A stretch of 24,717 bases of DNA from SYFI01 sp046095485. Lineage in GTDB: Bacteria; Actinomycetota; Thermoleophilia; Miltoncostaeales; Miltoncostaeaceae. The stretch covers positions 1 through 24,717 of the forward strand of contig JBJTJN010000021.1 in the NCBI GenBank assembly GCA_046095485.1, written 5' to 3'. A program made the translations under genes and the position numbers. Positions 7,985 through 14,522 of this stretch are shown here, piece after piece (the stretch's first letter is position 1; each line of letters starts with the position of its first letter). A model generated the notes under the pieces. That model was given only the letters and a program-made list of their open reading frames with translations, was not told the DNA's origin and made no database searches.

Positions 7985-8819
7985 CGCGCGTCTCGTGGCC
8001 GCCGCGGACGTGAGCGGGGTCACAGTGCTGGATGTCCACTCCGACCCCGACCACCACCGCACGGTCATCACGCTGGGCGGCCCGGCGGGCGCGCTGGTGC
8101 ACGCCGGGGTGGCGCTCGCCGCCGCCGCCCGCGACCTCATCCACCTGCCCGCGCACGACGGCGTGCACCCGTTCGTGGGCGCGCTCGACGTGCTGCCGTT
8201 CGTGGCGCTGCGCCGGTCGGCGGTGCCCGACGCCGTCGCGGCCGCCCGTGCCGCCGCCGCGCGGATCGGCGGCGAGCGCGGCGTGCCCTGCCTGCTGTAC
8301 GGGCTGGCGGCGGGGGCAGGGCGCGAACGCCCCGCGCGCCGTCGCGCCGGCGGCCTGCCCGCCCTCACGGCGCGCATGCAGTCGGGCGAGGTGGTGGCCG
8401 ATTCCGGCCCCGCGATGCCGCACCCCGGCACCGGGGTGGTGCTGGTGGGCGCGCGCGAGCCGCTGGTGGCGTGGAACGTCTGGCTGCCGGGCGCGACGCT
8501 GGACGACGCCCGCGCCGTGGCCGCGGCCGTTCGCGAGGGGGGCGAGGGCGGTGGCCTGCCGTCGGTGCGGGCCCTGGGGCTGATGTGCGCCCGGACGGGC
8601 CTTGCGCAGGTGTCGATGAACGTGGAGGATTACCGCCGCACGCCGCTGGAGGCGGTGGTCGGGAGGGTGCGGCGCGAGGCCGCCGCTCGGGGCCTCGTCG
8701 CCGGGGAGTCCGAGCTCGTGGGCATGGTTCCCCGTGCCGCCCTCGGGGGTGCATCCCCGCGCGACCTGGGGCTGCCCGACCTGCCGCCCGCGAAGATCAT
8801 CGAGACAACGGAGGACTGA
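7902..8819 (+). CDS. Glutamate formimidoyltransferase-like protein (FTCD N-terminal/transferase domain only)
   Basis: About 305 residues with the formiminotransferase fold: VPNCSEGRD near the N-terminus, then LDVHSDPDHHRTV, then HLPAHDGVHPFVGALDVLPF (the region holding the active-site His), and in the second half AWNVWLP, LAQVSMNVEDY and ESELVGMVPRAAL. No cyclodeaminase domain follows, so this is the stand-alone transferase type. These act on formimino-glutamate or on 5-formyl-tetrahydrofolate; no histidine-degradation genes are nearby to decide. The start is uncertain. GTG 7902 has GGAG 4 nt upstream; GTG 7884 and GTG 7947 are alternatives, but 7947 would cut the first strand of the fold. 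Every choice overlaps, or nearly overlaps, the 5' end of the divergent ABC gene. Confidence 0.85.
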   Translation: MRRGESHRSDSGLLAVPNCSEGRDPDRIARLVAAADVSGVTVLDVHSDPDHHRTVITLGGPAGALVHAGVALAAAARDLIHLPAHDGVHPFVGALDVLPFVALRRSAVPDAVAAARAAAARIGGERGVPCLLYGLAAGAGRERPARRRAGGLPALTARMQSGEVVADSGPAMPHPGTGVVLVGAREPLVAWNVWLPGATLDDARAVAAAVREGGEGGGLPSVRALGLMCARTGLAQVSMNVEDYRRTPLEAVVGRVRREAAARGLVAGESELVGMVPRAALGGASPRDLGLPDLPPAKIIETTED

Positions 8820-8867
8820 CCCATCGCCCCCAAGCGCCGCCGTCGGCCCAAGGCCGGACCTCCGCCG

Positions 8868-9176
8868 GTGAAGAACCCGCGGTACGAGGCCAAGGTGCAG
8901 TCCGAGGATTCCGGCGAGCCCGCCGCGGGCCGCAAGGACGGCCTGCCCAAGGGCGCGCCCAAGCGCGCCGGGTTCAGGAGCGTGCTCATCCGCGCCGGAC
9001 TGGCCGCGCTCATCTTCTATGCCTTCCTCTACTTCATCAACGGCGACAGCCCGCAGGTGGCGGCGGGCTTCGCCATCGTCATGGGCATCATCATGATCCC
9101 GCTCGGGATGCTGCTCGACCGCCTGGCGCACCGCATGGCCGTGCGCAGGTGGCAGAAGCAGACGGGCGGGCGCTAG
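8868..9176 (+). CDS. Small membrane protein of unknown function
   Basis: 102 residues from GTG 8868. The N-terminal third is basic and polar. Two membrane segments follow (roughly SVLIRAGLAALIFYAFLYFI and AAGFAIVMGIIMIPLGMLL), and the C-terminal end is basic (HRMAVRRWQKQ). I do not recognise a family. The frame is open back to the stop of the previous gene. An ATC at 8823, preceded by GGAGG with 8-nt spacing, would add a Lys/Arg-rich stretch APKRRRRPK and may be the true start (see findings). It ends 3 bp before hisS and lies in the same transcription unit. Confidence 0.7.
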   Translation: MKNPRYEAKVQSEDSGEPAAGRKDGLPKGAPKRAGFRSVLIRAGLAALIFYAFLYFINGDSPQVAAGFAIVMGIIMIPLGMLLDRLAHRMAVRRWQKQTGGR

Positions 9177-9179
9177 CCC

Positions 9180-10439
9180 ATGGCGCCGCGTGCCCCCAAG
9201 GGCACCCGTGATGTGCTGCCGGCCGAGGGGCGCGTGCGCGCCCGGGTGGAGGCCGTGGCCGCAGGCGTGATGGCCGCCAACGGCTTCGGCCGCGTGGTCA
9301 CCCCCACCTTCGAGGAGACCGAGGTGTTCGTGCGCGGCGTGGGCACGGCCACCGACATCGTGCGCAAGGAGATGTACACCTTCGACGATCGGGGCGGGCG
9401 CAGCATCACCCTGCGCCCCGAGGGCACCGCTCCGGTGGCGCGCGCGTACGTGGAGCACGGCATGCACAAGCTGCCGCAGCCGGTGAAGCTCTGGTACATG
9501 GCGCCGATGTTCCGGTACGAGGCGCCCCAGAGCGGGCGCTTCCGCGAGCACTGGCAGGTGGGGGCCGAGGCCTTCGGCACCGACGACCCGCTGCTCGATG
9601 CCGAGATGATCGCCCTGCTGGCCGAGATCTACGCCCGGCTCGACGTGCCCGAGGTGCGGCTGCGCATATCGAGCATGGGCGATCCCGAGGGCCGTGGGCC
9701 CTACCGCGAGAAGCTGCTCGCGTACCTGGCGCCGCACGCCGACTCCCTGCCGCGCGACGCCCGCGAGCGCATGGACGAGAACCCCCTGCGGCTGTTCGAC
9801 ATGAAGGACGACGCCGTGCAGGCGGTGATGGCCGACGCGCCCCGGCTGGTGGACAACCTCACCGACGACGCCCGCGATCACTACCAGAGGGTGCTCGAGG
9901 CGCTGCGGCTGATGGGCATCCCCTACGACGAGGACCCCTCGCTGGTGCGCGGGCTCGACTACTACACGCGCACGGTGTTCGAGTTCACGTGCGACCGCCT
10001 GGGCGCGCAGAGCGGAATCGGCGGCGGCGGGCGCTACGACGGCCTGGTGGAGTCGCTCGGCGGCCCCGCCGTGCCCGGCGTGGGCTTCGGCACCGGCGTG
10101 GAGCGCATCACCCTCGCGCTGGGCGACGCCGCGGCCGACGAGCCGGTGGTGGACGCCTACCTGGCGGTGCCCGACGCCGACATCCGCATGCAGCTCATGC
10201 CGCTGCTGCGCGATCTTCGCCGGTCGGGCGTGCGGGTGGAGGCCGGCCCGGCGGGCAAGGGCCTCAAGGCGATGATGCGCCACGCCTCAGGGTTGGGTGC
10301 CAGGCACGTGATCATCGTGGGGCCGCGCGAGCACGCCGACGGCCTCGCGACCATCAGGGACATGACGACGGGAGACCAGGTGGAGGTACCGGTGGGGGAG
10401 ATCGCCAGCCGCATCACGGCCGGGGGGCAGGGCCTGTGA
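9180..10439 (+). CDS. hisS: Histidyl-tRNA synthetase
   Basis: Class II synthetase of 419 residues that charges tRNA-His in the cytoplasm. Motif 1 begins after PKGTRDVLP. Motif 2 is FRYEAPQSGRFREHWQ; the EHWQ end is a variant of the usual EFHQ. The histidine-specific block LVRGLDYYTRTVFEF is followed by GGGGRYDGLVE, motif 3 is GFGTGVERI, and a C-terminal anticodon-binding domain ends the protein. The length is normal. ATG starts 3 bp after the membrane-protein stop, and the stop overlaps the aspS start (GTGA), so translation of the two synthetases is probably coupled. Confidence 0.96.
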   Translation: MAPRAPKGTRDVLPAEGRVRARVEAVAAGVMAANGFGRVVTPTFEETEVFVRGVGTATDIVRKEMYTFDDRGGRSITLRPEGTAPVARAYVEHGMHKLPQPVKLWYMAPMFRYEAPQSGRFREHWQVGAEAFGTDDPLLDAEMIALLAEIYARLDVPEVRLRISSMGDPEGRGPYREKLLAYLAPHADSLPRDARERMDENPLRLFDMKDDAVQAVMADAPRLVDNLTDDARDHYQRVLEALRLMGIPYDEDPSLVRGLDYYTRTVFEFTCDRLGAQSGIGGGGRYDGLVESLGGPAVPGVGFGTGVERITLALGDAAADEPVVDAYLAVPDADIRMQLMPLLRDLRRSGVRVEAGPAGKGLKAMMRHASGLGARHVIIVGPREHADGLATIRDMTTGDQVEVPVGEIASRITAGGQGL

Positions 10440-12220
10440 TCGGCGCGGGCCGCTACCGCACGCACGCCGCCGCCGGCGCCGCCGAGGCCGTGGGCGAGGC
10501 CGTGCGGGTATCCGGCTGGGTGCACCGCCGTCGCGACCACGGCGGGGTGATCTTCATCGACCTGCGCGACCGCAGCGGAATCGTGCAGCTGGTGTTCCAC
10601 CCCGAGCAGGCGCCCGATGCCCACGGGGCCGCCGAGCGGCTGCACCTGGAGGACGTCATCTGCGTCGACGGCCAGGTGGTGCGCCGCAGCGAGGAGACCA
10701 TCAACCCGCGCATCCCCACCGGCGAGGTGGAGCTCGCCGTCACCGCAATGGAGCGCCTGGCCGAGACCGAGCCCGTGCCCTTCTCGGTGGAGGATGAGAG
10801 CACCGAGCCGTCGGAGGAGCTCAGGCTCACCTACCGCTACATCGACATGCGTCGCCCGCGCCGACTGGCGGCCCTCGAGCTGCGCGCCCGCGTGGTGCGC
10901 GCCATGCGCCGGGTGCTCGACGACGACGGCTTCCTCGAGGTGGAGACCCCCGTGCTCACGCGGTCCACGCCCGAGGGCGCGCGCGACTTCCTGGTGCCCT
11001 CGCGGCTGAGCCAGGGCGAGTGGTACGCCCTGCCCCAGAGCCCGCAGCTGTTCAAGCAGCTGCTCATGGTGGGAGGCCTCGAGCGCTACTACCAGGTAGC
11101 GCGCTGCTTCCGTGACGAGGATCTTCGCGCCGACCGGCAGCCGGAGTTCACGCAGCTCGACGTCGAGGCCTCGTTCGTGGAGCCCGCCGACATCGAGGAC
11201 CTCACCGAGCGCGTGCTGGTGGCGTGCTTCGCCGAGGCCGGCATCGACATCCCCACGCCGTTCCCGCGCATGGGGTACGCCGAGGCCATGCGCCGGTTCG
11301 GCACCGATCGCCCCGACCTGCGATTCGGCATGGAGATCCAGGACTGGACCGACGCCGCGGGCCGCACCGACTTCGCAGTGTTCAAGGGCGTCGTGGACGG
11401 CGGCGGCGTGGTGCGCGGGCTGGTGGTGCCCGGCGCCGGCGAGGGCGTGTCGCGCAAGGACGGCGACGAGCTCATGGCCGAGGCCCAGGCGCTTGGCGCC
11501 AAGGGCCTGGTGTGGGCCATCGTGCAGGACGACGGCACGCTCCGCTCGCCCGTGGCCAAGTTCCTCGACGGGCTGGCATCCGACTTCGGTGCCGAGCCCG
11601 GCGACCTCATCACGCTCGTGGCAGACGACGAGCAGGTGGCATCGGAGGTGCTGGGCACGCTGCGAAACCGGTTCGCCGAGCGCTGGGGGCTCATCCCCGA
11701 GGGCATCTGGGCACCGCTGTGGGTGGAGGACTTCCCGCTGGTGGGCTGGAACGCCGACGAGAAGCGCTGGGACGCCCTGCATCACCCGTTCACCGCGCCC
11801 CACCCGGATGACGTGGGGCTCATCGCCACCGACCCCGGCGCCGTGCGCAGCCTGGCCTACGACGTGGTGCTGAACGGCCTGGAGATCGGCGGGGGCAGCA
11901 TCCGTATCCACGACCAGGCCGTGCAGAAGGCGGTGTTCGAGTGCATCGGCCTGGGTGCCGACGAGGCCGAGGACCGCTTCGGGTTCCTGCTCAAGGCCCT
12001 GCGCCTGGGCGCCCCGCCGCACGGCGGCATCGCGCTGGGGCTCGACCGCCTGATCATGCTGCTGGCCGGCGAGCGCTCCATCCGCGACGTCATCGCCTTC
12101 CCCAAGACCGCCACGGGCGCCGACCCCCTCACCGGGGCGCCGGCCGGCGTGGACGACCTGCAGCTGCGCGAACTGTCGGTGAGGTCCACGGCGCCGCCAC
12201 CCGAGGCGCCCGGGTCGTAG
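10436..12220 (+). CDS. aspS: Aspartyl-tRNA synthetase, probably non-discriminating (Asp/Asn)
   Basis: 594 residues, the usual length for bacterial AspRS. An N-terminal OB fold binds the anticodon (GWVHRRRDHGGVIFIDLRDRSG). The class II core has motif 1 near FLEVETPVLT, ARDFLVPSR, YALPQSPQLFKQLL, motif 2 CFRDEDLRADRQPEFTQLD, a bacterial GAD insertion, and motif 3 GIALGLDRL followed by RDVIAFPKT. GTG 10436 overlaps the hisS stop by 4 nt and gives the expected N-terminus. The residue after RRRD is His35; this position is Leu30 in the discriminating E. coli enzyme and His in the non-discriminating Pseudomonas enzyme, so the protein may also aspartylate tRNA-Asn. Confidence 0.96.
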   Translation: MIGAGRYRTHAAAGAAEAVGEAVRVSGWVHRRRDHGGVIFIDLRDRSGIVQLVFHPEQAPDAHGAAERLHLEDVICVDGQVVRRSEETINPRIPTGEVELAVTAMERLAETEPVPFSVEDESTEPSEELRLTYRYIDMRRPRRLAALELRARVVRAMRRVLDDDGFLEVETPVLTRSTPEGARDFLVPSRLSQGEWYALPQSPQLFKQLLMVGGLERYYQVARCFRDEDLRADRQPEFTQLDVEASFVEPADIEDLTERVLVACFAEAGIDIPTPFPRMGYAEAMRRFGTDRPDLRFGMEIQDWTDAAGRTDFAVFKGVVDGGGVVRGLVVPGAGEGVSRKDGDELMAEAQALGAKGLVWAIVQDDGTLRSPVAKFLDGLASDFGAEPGDLITLVADDEQVASEVLGTLRNRFAERWGLIPEGIWAPLWVEDFPLVGWNADEKRWDALHHPFTAPHPDDVGLIATDPGAVRSLAYDVVLNGLEIGGGSIRIHDQAVQKAVFECIGLGADEAEDRFGFLLKALRLGAPPHGGIALGLDRLIMLLAGERSIRDVIAFPKTATGADPLTGAPAGVDDLQLRELSVRSTAPPPEAPGS

Positions 12221-12397
12221 TCCGTACTAGGTTCCTCGCAGCACCCGACCGTGTGCGCGACCGGATTTAGTTCCGAGCCGTATTTCGTGATTAGGGTGGT
12301 GGAGTCGGGGCCGCACAATGCGAGGTCCCGCCCGTCGCCCGACCTGTGTGAAACAGGTTCGGATCACGCCCGGAGCGGCACGGTGGGGGCCGACTTC

Positions 12398-12473
12398 CTC
12401 TCGGTGAGAGGATCCTCGGTGCTCCGCCCGGGGGAGCGGAGCACCGGATCCGGGGGCCTCGGTGAAACGAGAG
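12398..12473. other. Large hairpin structure, possible aspS terminator or structured RNA
   Basis: GGTGCTCCGC (12418-12427) pairs perfectly with GCGGAGCACC (12436-12445) over an 8-nt loop. It is extended, across a two-base bulge, by GGATCC (12410-12415) pairing with GGATCC (12446-12451), and can be closed by CTCTCG (12398-12403) with CGAGAG (12468-12473). No T-run follows on either strand, so classic intrinsic termination is uncertain. Pairing is equally good on both strands; orientation is unknown. Confidence 0.55.
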
Positions 12474-12495
12474 TATTGCGTTTCCATTCGTAATA

Positions 12496-12513
12496 CCTCA
12501 AGTTTTCCTCAAG
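12496..12513 (+). promoter_or_regulatory. Direct repeat CCTCAAG x2 upstream of mnmA, operator-like
   Basis: CCTCAAG occurs at 12496-12502 and again at 12507-12513, an 11-bp phase (about one helical turn), ending 32 bp before the putative -10 box. Direct repeats at 11 bp are a common binding layout for OmpR/PhoP-type response regulators. Assignment to any regulator is inference. Confidence 0.35.
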
Positions 12514-12545
12514 AGGCGGGTTCCTGAGGAACCTCCCCTTCGCGC

Positions 12546-12551
12546 TAGCGT
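12546..12551 (+). promoter_or_regulatory. Putative -10 box (TAGCGT) for a leaderless mnmA transcript
   Basis: TAGCGT fits the actinobacterial TANNNT -10 pattern. Six bases separate it from the ATG at 12558, which places the transcription start at or next to the A of the start codon. No Shine-Dalgarno sequence precedes the ATG, as expected for a leaderless mRNA. No clear -35 box. Confidence 0.4.
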
Positions 12552-12557
12552 CAGGTC

Positions 12558-14120
12558 ATGCCGCCGTATCCACCTGAGGTGATGAGCCATCTTGCCGCCC
12601 CCACGGGGGCGGGTGGCCTGCGCGCGCCCGATGCCCGAGGCGAGGCCGGTGCCGAGGACTGCGGCGATGTCGCGGTGATCGAGATCTGCGTCCACGACGG
12701 CCATGTGGCCGAAGCGGGCTTTCGCGTGCGTGGATGCGGGGCCACCACCGCGGCGGCGTCCGCGGCGTGCGCGGCGCTCGTCGGCGCGCCTCTCGATGAC
12801 GCCCTGCGGGTGTCGGCGACGTCGCTCGATCGCGGCCTCGGCGGCTTGGGCCCCGAGCGGCGCCATGGAGCGGAGATCGTGGCCGACGCCGCTGCCGGCG
12901 CGCTGGAGCAGTGGTTCGGCGCGCGCCTCGGCGACGAGGGTATCGCCCTGCGCGACGACCGCGTGGCCGTGGCCATGAGCGGCGGGGTGGACAGCGCCGT
13001 GGCGGCTCTGCTGCTGGCCGAGCAGGGGCTGGACGTGGTGGGCGTGACCATGCGCCTGTGGCACGACCCCGTGGCCGCACGCGCCGAGCGATCGTGCTGC
13101 GCTCCCGAGACCGTGCGCCTGGCGCGCGAGACCTGCGCGGCACTGGGCATTCCGCACCTCACCATCGACGCCGCCGAGCGCTTCCGCCGCGAGGTGGTGG
13201 ATGCCTTCGCACGCGGCTACGCCGAGGGCCTCACCCCGAACCCGTGCATCACGTGCAACGGCGAGGTGCGCTTCCGAATCCTCTCCGAGGCCGCGGCGCT
13301 GCTCGGTGCCCGGTGGCTGGCCACCGGGCACTATGCGCGGGTGCTTGACCCCGGTGACAGTCACCTGGACCCCGGTGACAGTCACCCTTCGGGCCCCGGT
13401 GACAGTCACCTGGACCCCGGTGACAGTCACCGCTCGGTGACAGTCACCCGAGTCCTCGGCGCGGCGCGCGATTCATCCAAGGATCAGTCGTACATGCTGG
13501 CGCGGCTCGGCCAGGGCACGCTCGACAGGCTGATGCTGCCGCTCGGCGACCTGACCAAGGACGAGGTGCGCGCCATCGCGGCCGATCGGGGGCTCCCCGC
13601 CGCCGACGCCGTTGAGAGCCAGGACGTCTGCTTCGTGGGGCAGGGGGGCTATGGGCCGTTCCTCGAGCGCTATTCGGGGCTGGCGCCACGGCCCGGGCGC
13701 ATCGTGGATGAGCAGGGCAACGAGGTGGGCACGCACGACGGCTTCTGGCGCTACACGGTGGGCCAGCGCCGCGGCCTGGGCGTGGCCGCGGGGGAGCCCG
13801 TATATGTGCTGGCCACCGATGCCGAGCGCAACGAGGTGATGGTGGGCCCGCGACCCCGCCTGGGCCGCACGGCGATCGCCCTGGAGCAGCTGATCACCCG
13901 CGAGGTGCCGGACCGCGCACTCGACGTGCGAATCCGGCATCATGGGCGACCCCTCCGGGGCCATCTGCTCGTCACGGGTGATGGAACCGGGGAGGTGGTG
14001 CTCGAGGACGCCGCCGAGGCCGTTGCCCCGGGGCAGACCGCGGCCCTCTACGACGAGGGGCGTCTCGTCGCCGCAGGAACCATCGCCCGGACCCGGTCCG
14101 GGCACGGCACGGAGGACTGA
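12558..14120 (+). CDS. mnmA: IscU/NifU-like domain fused to tRNA 2-thiouridylase MnmA
   Basis: 520 residues in two parts. Residues 4-120 align with IscU/NifU scaffolds: YPPEVMSHLAAP, DCGDV (Cys35, Asp37) and RGCGATTAAAS (Cys60). The third scaffold Cys is lost (expected HC, seen His103-Gly104). From about residue 134 comes MnmA, which makes 2-thiouridine at the wobble position of tRNA-Lys/Glu/Gln. It has the PP-loop AMSGGVDSAV (SGGVDS 141-146), NPCITCN (Cys230, Cys233), ATGHYAR, SSKDQSYML and SQDVCFVG (Cys358). Cys230 replaces the Asp of the E. coli DxxC motif, giving the CxxC + C set of Thermus-type [4Fe-4S] MnmA. Residues 263-297 come from a DNA repeat array between ATGHYAR and SKDQSY, a loop that is much shorter in E. 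coli. Without it the MnmA part has the normal length of about 350. No cysteine desulfurase gene lies nearby. Confidence 0.92.
   Translation: MPPYPPEVMSHLAAPTGAGGLRAPDARGEAGAEDCGDVAVIEICVHDGHVAEAGFRVRGCGATTAAASAACAALVGAPLDDALRVSATSLDRGLGGLGPERRHGAEIVADAAAGALEQWFGARLGDEGIALRDDRVAVAMSGGVDSAVAALLLAEQGLDVVGVTMRLWHDPVAARAERSCCAPETVRLARETCAALGIPHLTIDAAERFRREVVDAFARGYAEGLTPNPCITCNGEVRFRILSEAAALLGARWLATGHYARVLDPGDSHLDPGDSHPSGPGDSHLDPGDSHRSVTVTRVLGAARDSSKDQSYMLARLGQGTLDRLMLPLGDLTKDEVRAIAADRGLPAADAVESQDVCFVGQGGYGPFLERYSGLAPRPGRIVDEQGNEVGTHDGFWRYTVGQRRGLGVAAGEPVYVLATDAERNEVMVGPRPRLGRTAIALEQLITREVPDRALDVRIRHHGRPLRGHLLVTGDGTGEVVLEDAAEAVAPGQTAALYDEGRLVAAGTIARTRSGHGTED
13349..13448. repeat. Five copies of a 13-bp palindrome inside the mnmA coding sequence
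   Basis: GGTGACAGTCACC occurs at 13353-13365, 13374-13386, 13398-13410, 13419-13431 and 13436-13448. The first four copies are preceded by CCCC, and the first pair is repeated as the second pair with a 45-bp period. Start-to-start spacings are 21, 24, 21 and 17 bp. Copies 1-4 are read as PGDSH, while copy 5 is read in another frame as SVTVT, so the conserved unit is DNA and not protein. The array introduces no stop codon and keeps the gene in frame. Confidence 0.95.
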
Positions 14121-14522
14121 ATGAGTTGGTCGGACGTCGCCAGCCTCGCGCTGGCCATCTTCCTGGTCCTGGTGGGGGTGGGTCTCTTCTACCTGTTCTT
14201 CCGCCTGGGCGGGCTGTTTGGCCAGCTCGACAACTCGGTGGAGGAGATCACCGACGAGACCGTGCCGATCCTCACGCGCGTGCAGGTGACCGTGGACGAG
14301 GTGAACGCCCAGCTCGGCCACGTGGACGAGATCATGACCACGGCCGTGAGCGCCACCAAGAGCGCCGAGCAGGCCGCCAGCACGGTGTCGAAGGCCGTCA
14401 CCGCCCCGGCCCGCGCGCTGAGCGGGGTCACGGCTTCCGCCGGCGAGGCCCTGCGCTCGTTCAAGGCCCGCCGCGCCGCAGGGCGGCCGTCCGAGCCGCC
14501 GCGCCACGAGAGCCCGTATTGA
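14121..14522 (+). CDS. DUF948-like membrane-anchored protein
   Basis: 133 residues: one N-terminal membrane segment (about residues 6-27, LALAIFLVLVGVGLFYLFF), then an amphipathic helical region with DNSVEEITDETVPILTRVQVTVDEVN, and an Ala/Arg-rich tail. This pattern and its place just upstream of alaS match the DUF948 family found here in actinobacteria. The biochemical role is unknown; a membrane-tethered coiled-coil is the likely structure. ATG follows the mnmA stop directly, with GGAGG 6 nt upstream. Confidence 0.75.
   Translation: MSWSDVASLALAIFLVLVGVGLFYLFFRLGGLFGQLDNSVEEITDETVPILTRVQVTVDEVNAQLGHVDEIMTTAVSATKSAEQAASTVSKAVTAPARALSGVTASAGEALRSFKARRAAGRPSEPPRHESPY

Larger units (their letters stand above)
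12221..12557. other. 337-bp gene-free region rich in inverted repeats between aspS and mnmA
   Basis: No convincing coding sequence. It holds a small hairpin ACCTGT-GTGAA-ACAGGT (12342-12358), the large hairpin at 12398-12473, an imperfect inverted repeat GTATTGCG/CGTAATAC (12473-12496), the direct repeat CCTCAAG twice (12496-12513), a palindrome GGTTCCT-G-AGGAACC (12519-12533) and a likely -10 box (12546-12551). It is AT-richer than its surroundings from about 12470. It probably combines the 3' end of the aspS transcript with the control region of mnmA. No known riboswitch, RNase P RNA, tmRNA or SRP RNA signature was recognised. Confidence 0.7.

Noticed and set aside
6161..8431. 756-residue form of the first ABC protein starting at 8431
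   Set aside because: The extra 149 N-terminal residues are Arg/Ala/Pro-rich antisense of the formiminotransferase gene. Starting at 7984 gives the normal length for the family.
6876..10283. Very long open frame (over 1,100 codons) on the minus strand across the ABC, formiminotransferase and hisS genes
   Set aside because: It is antisense to well-supported genes and its product is His/Gly/Arg/Pro-rich with no motifs. Long empty frames on the opposite strand are expected in very GC-rich DNA. The same holds for minus frames over alaS (14840-17329), aspS (10157-12022) and the ATPase gene (20504-22063), and for plus frames over the decarboxylase and ABC genes.
10297..10308. REP-like motif within hisS (GGTGCCAGGCAC)
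   Set aside because: A single partial match inside codons for LGARHV, a normal conserved part of HisRS, with no flanking motif.
12251..12493. Small 80-codon ORF in the aspS-mnmA gap
   Set aside because: GTG start without a ribosome site, no recognisable motif, and it runs through the large hairpin; composition does not look coding.
12221..12557. Riboswitch, RNase P RNA, SRP RNA or tmRNA
   Set aside because: The diagnostic conserved segments of these RNAs were looked for on both strands and not found; only generic hairpins remain.
13349..13448. CRISPR array
   Set aside because: Repeats are only 13 bp, self-palindromic, with gaps of 4-11 bp, and lie inside a coding sequence. There are no spacers of CRISPR size and no cas genes.
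13344..13448. Protein tandem repeat (PGDSH) selected for protein function
   Set aside because: The last DNA copy is read in a different frame (SVTVT) while the DNA palindrome stays perfect, and the same DNA motif appears between genes at 991-1072.
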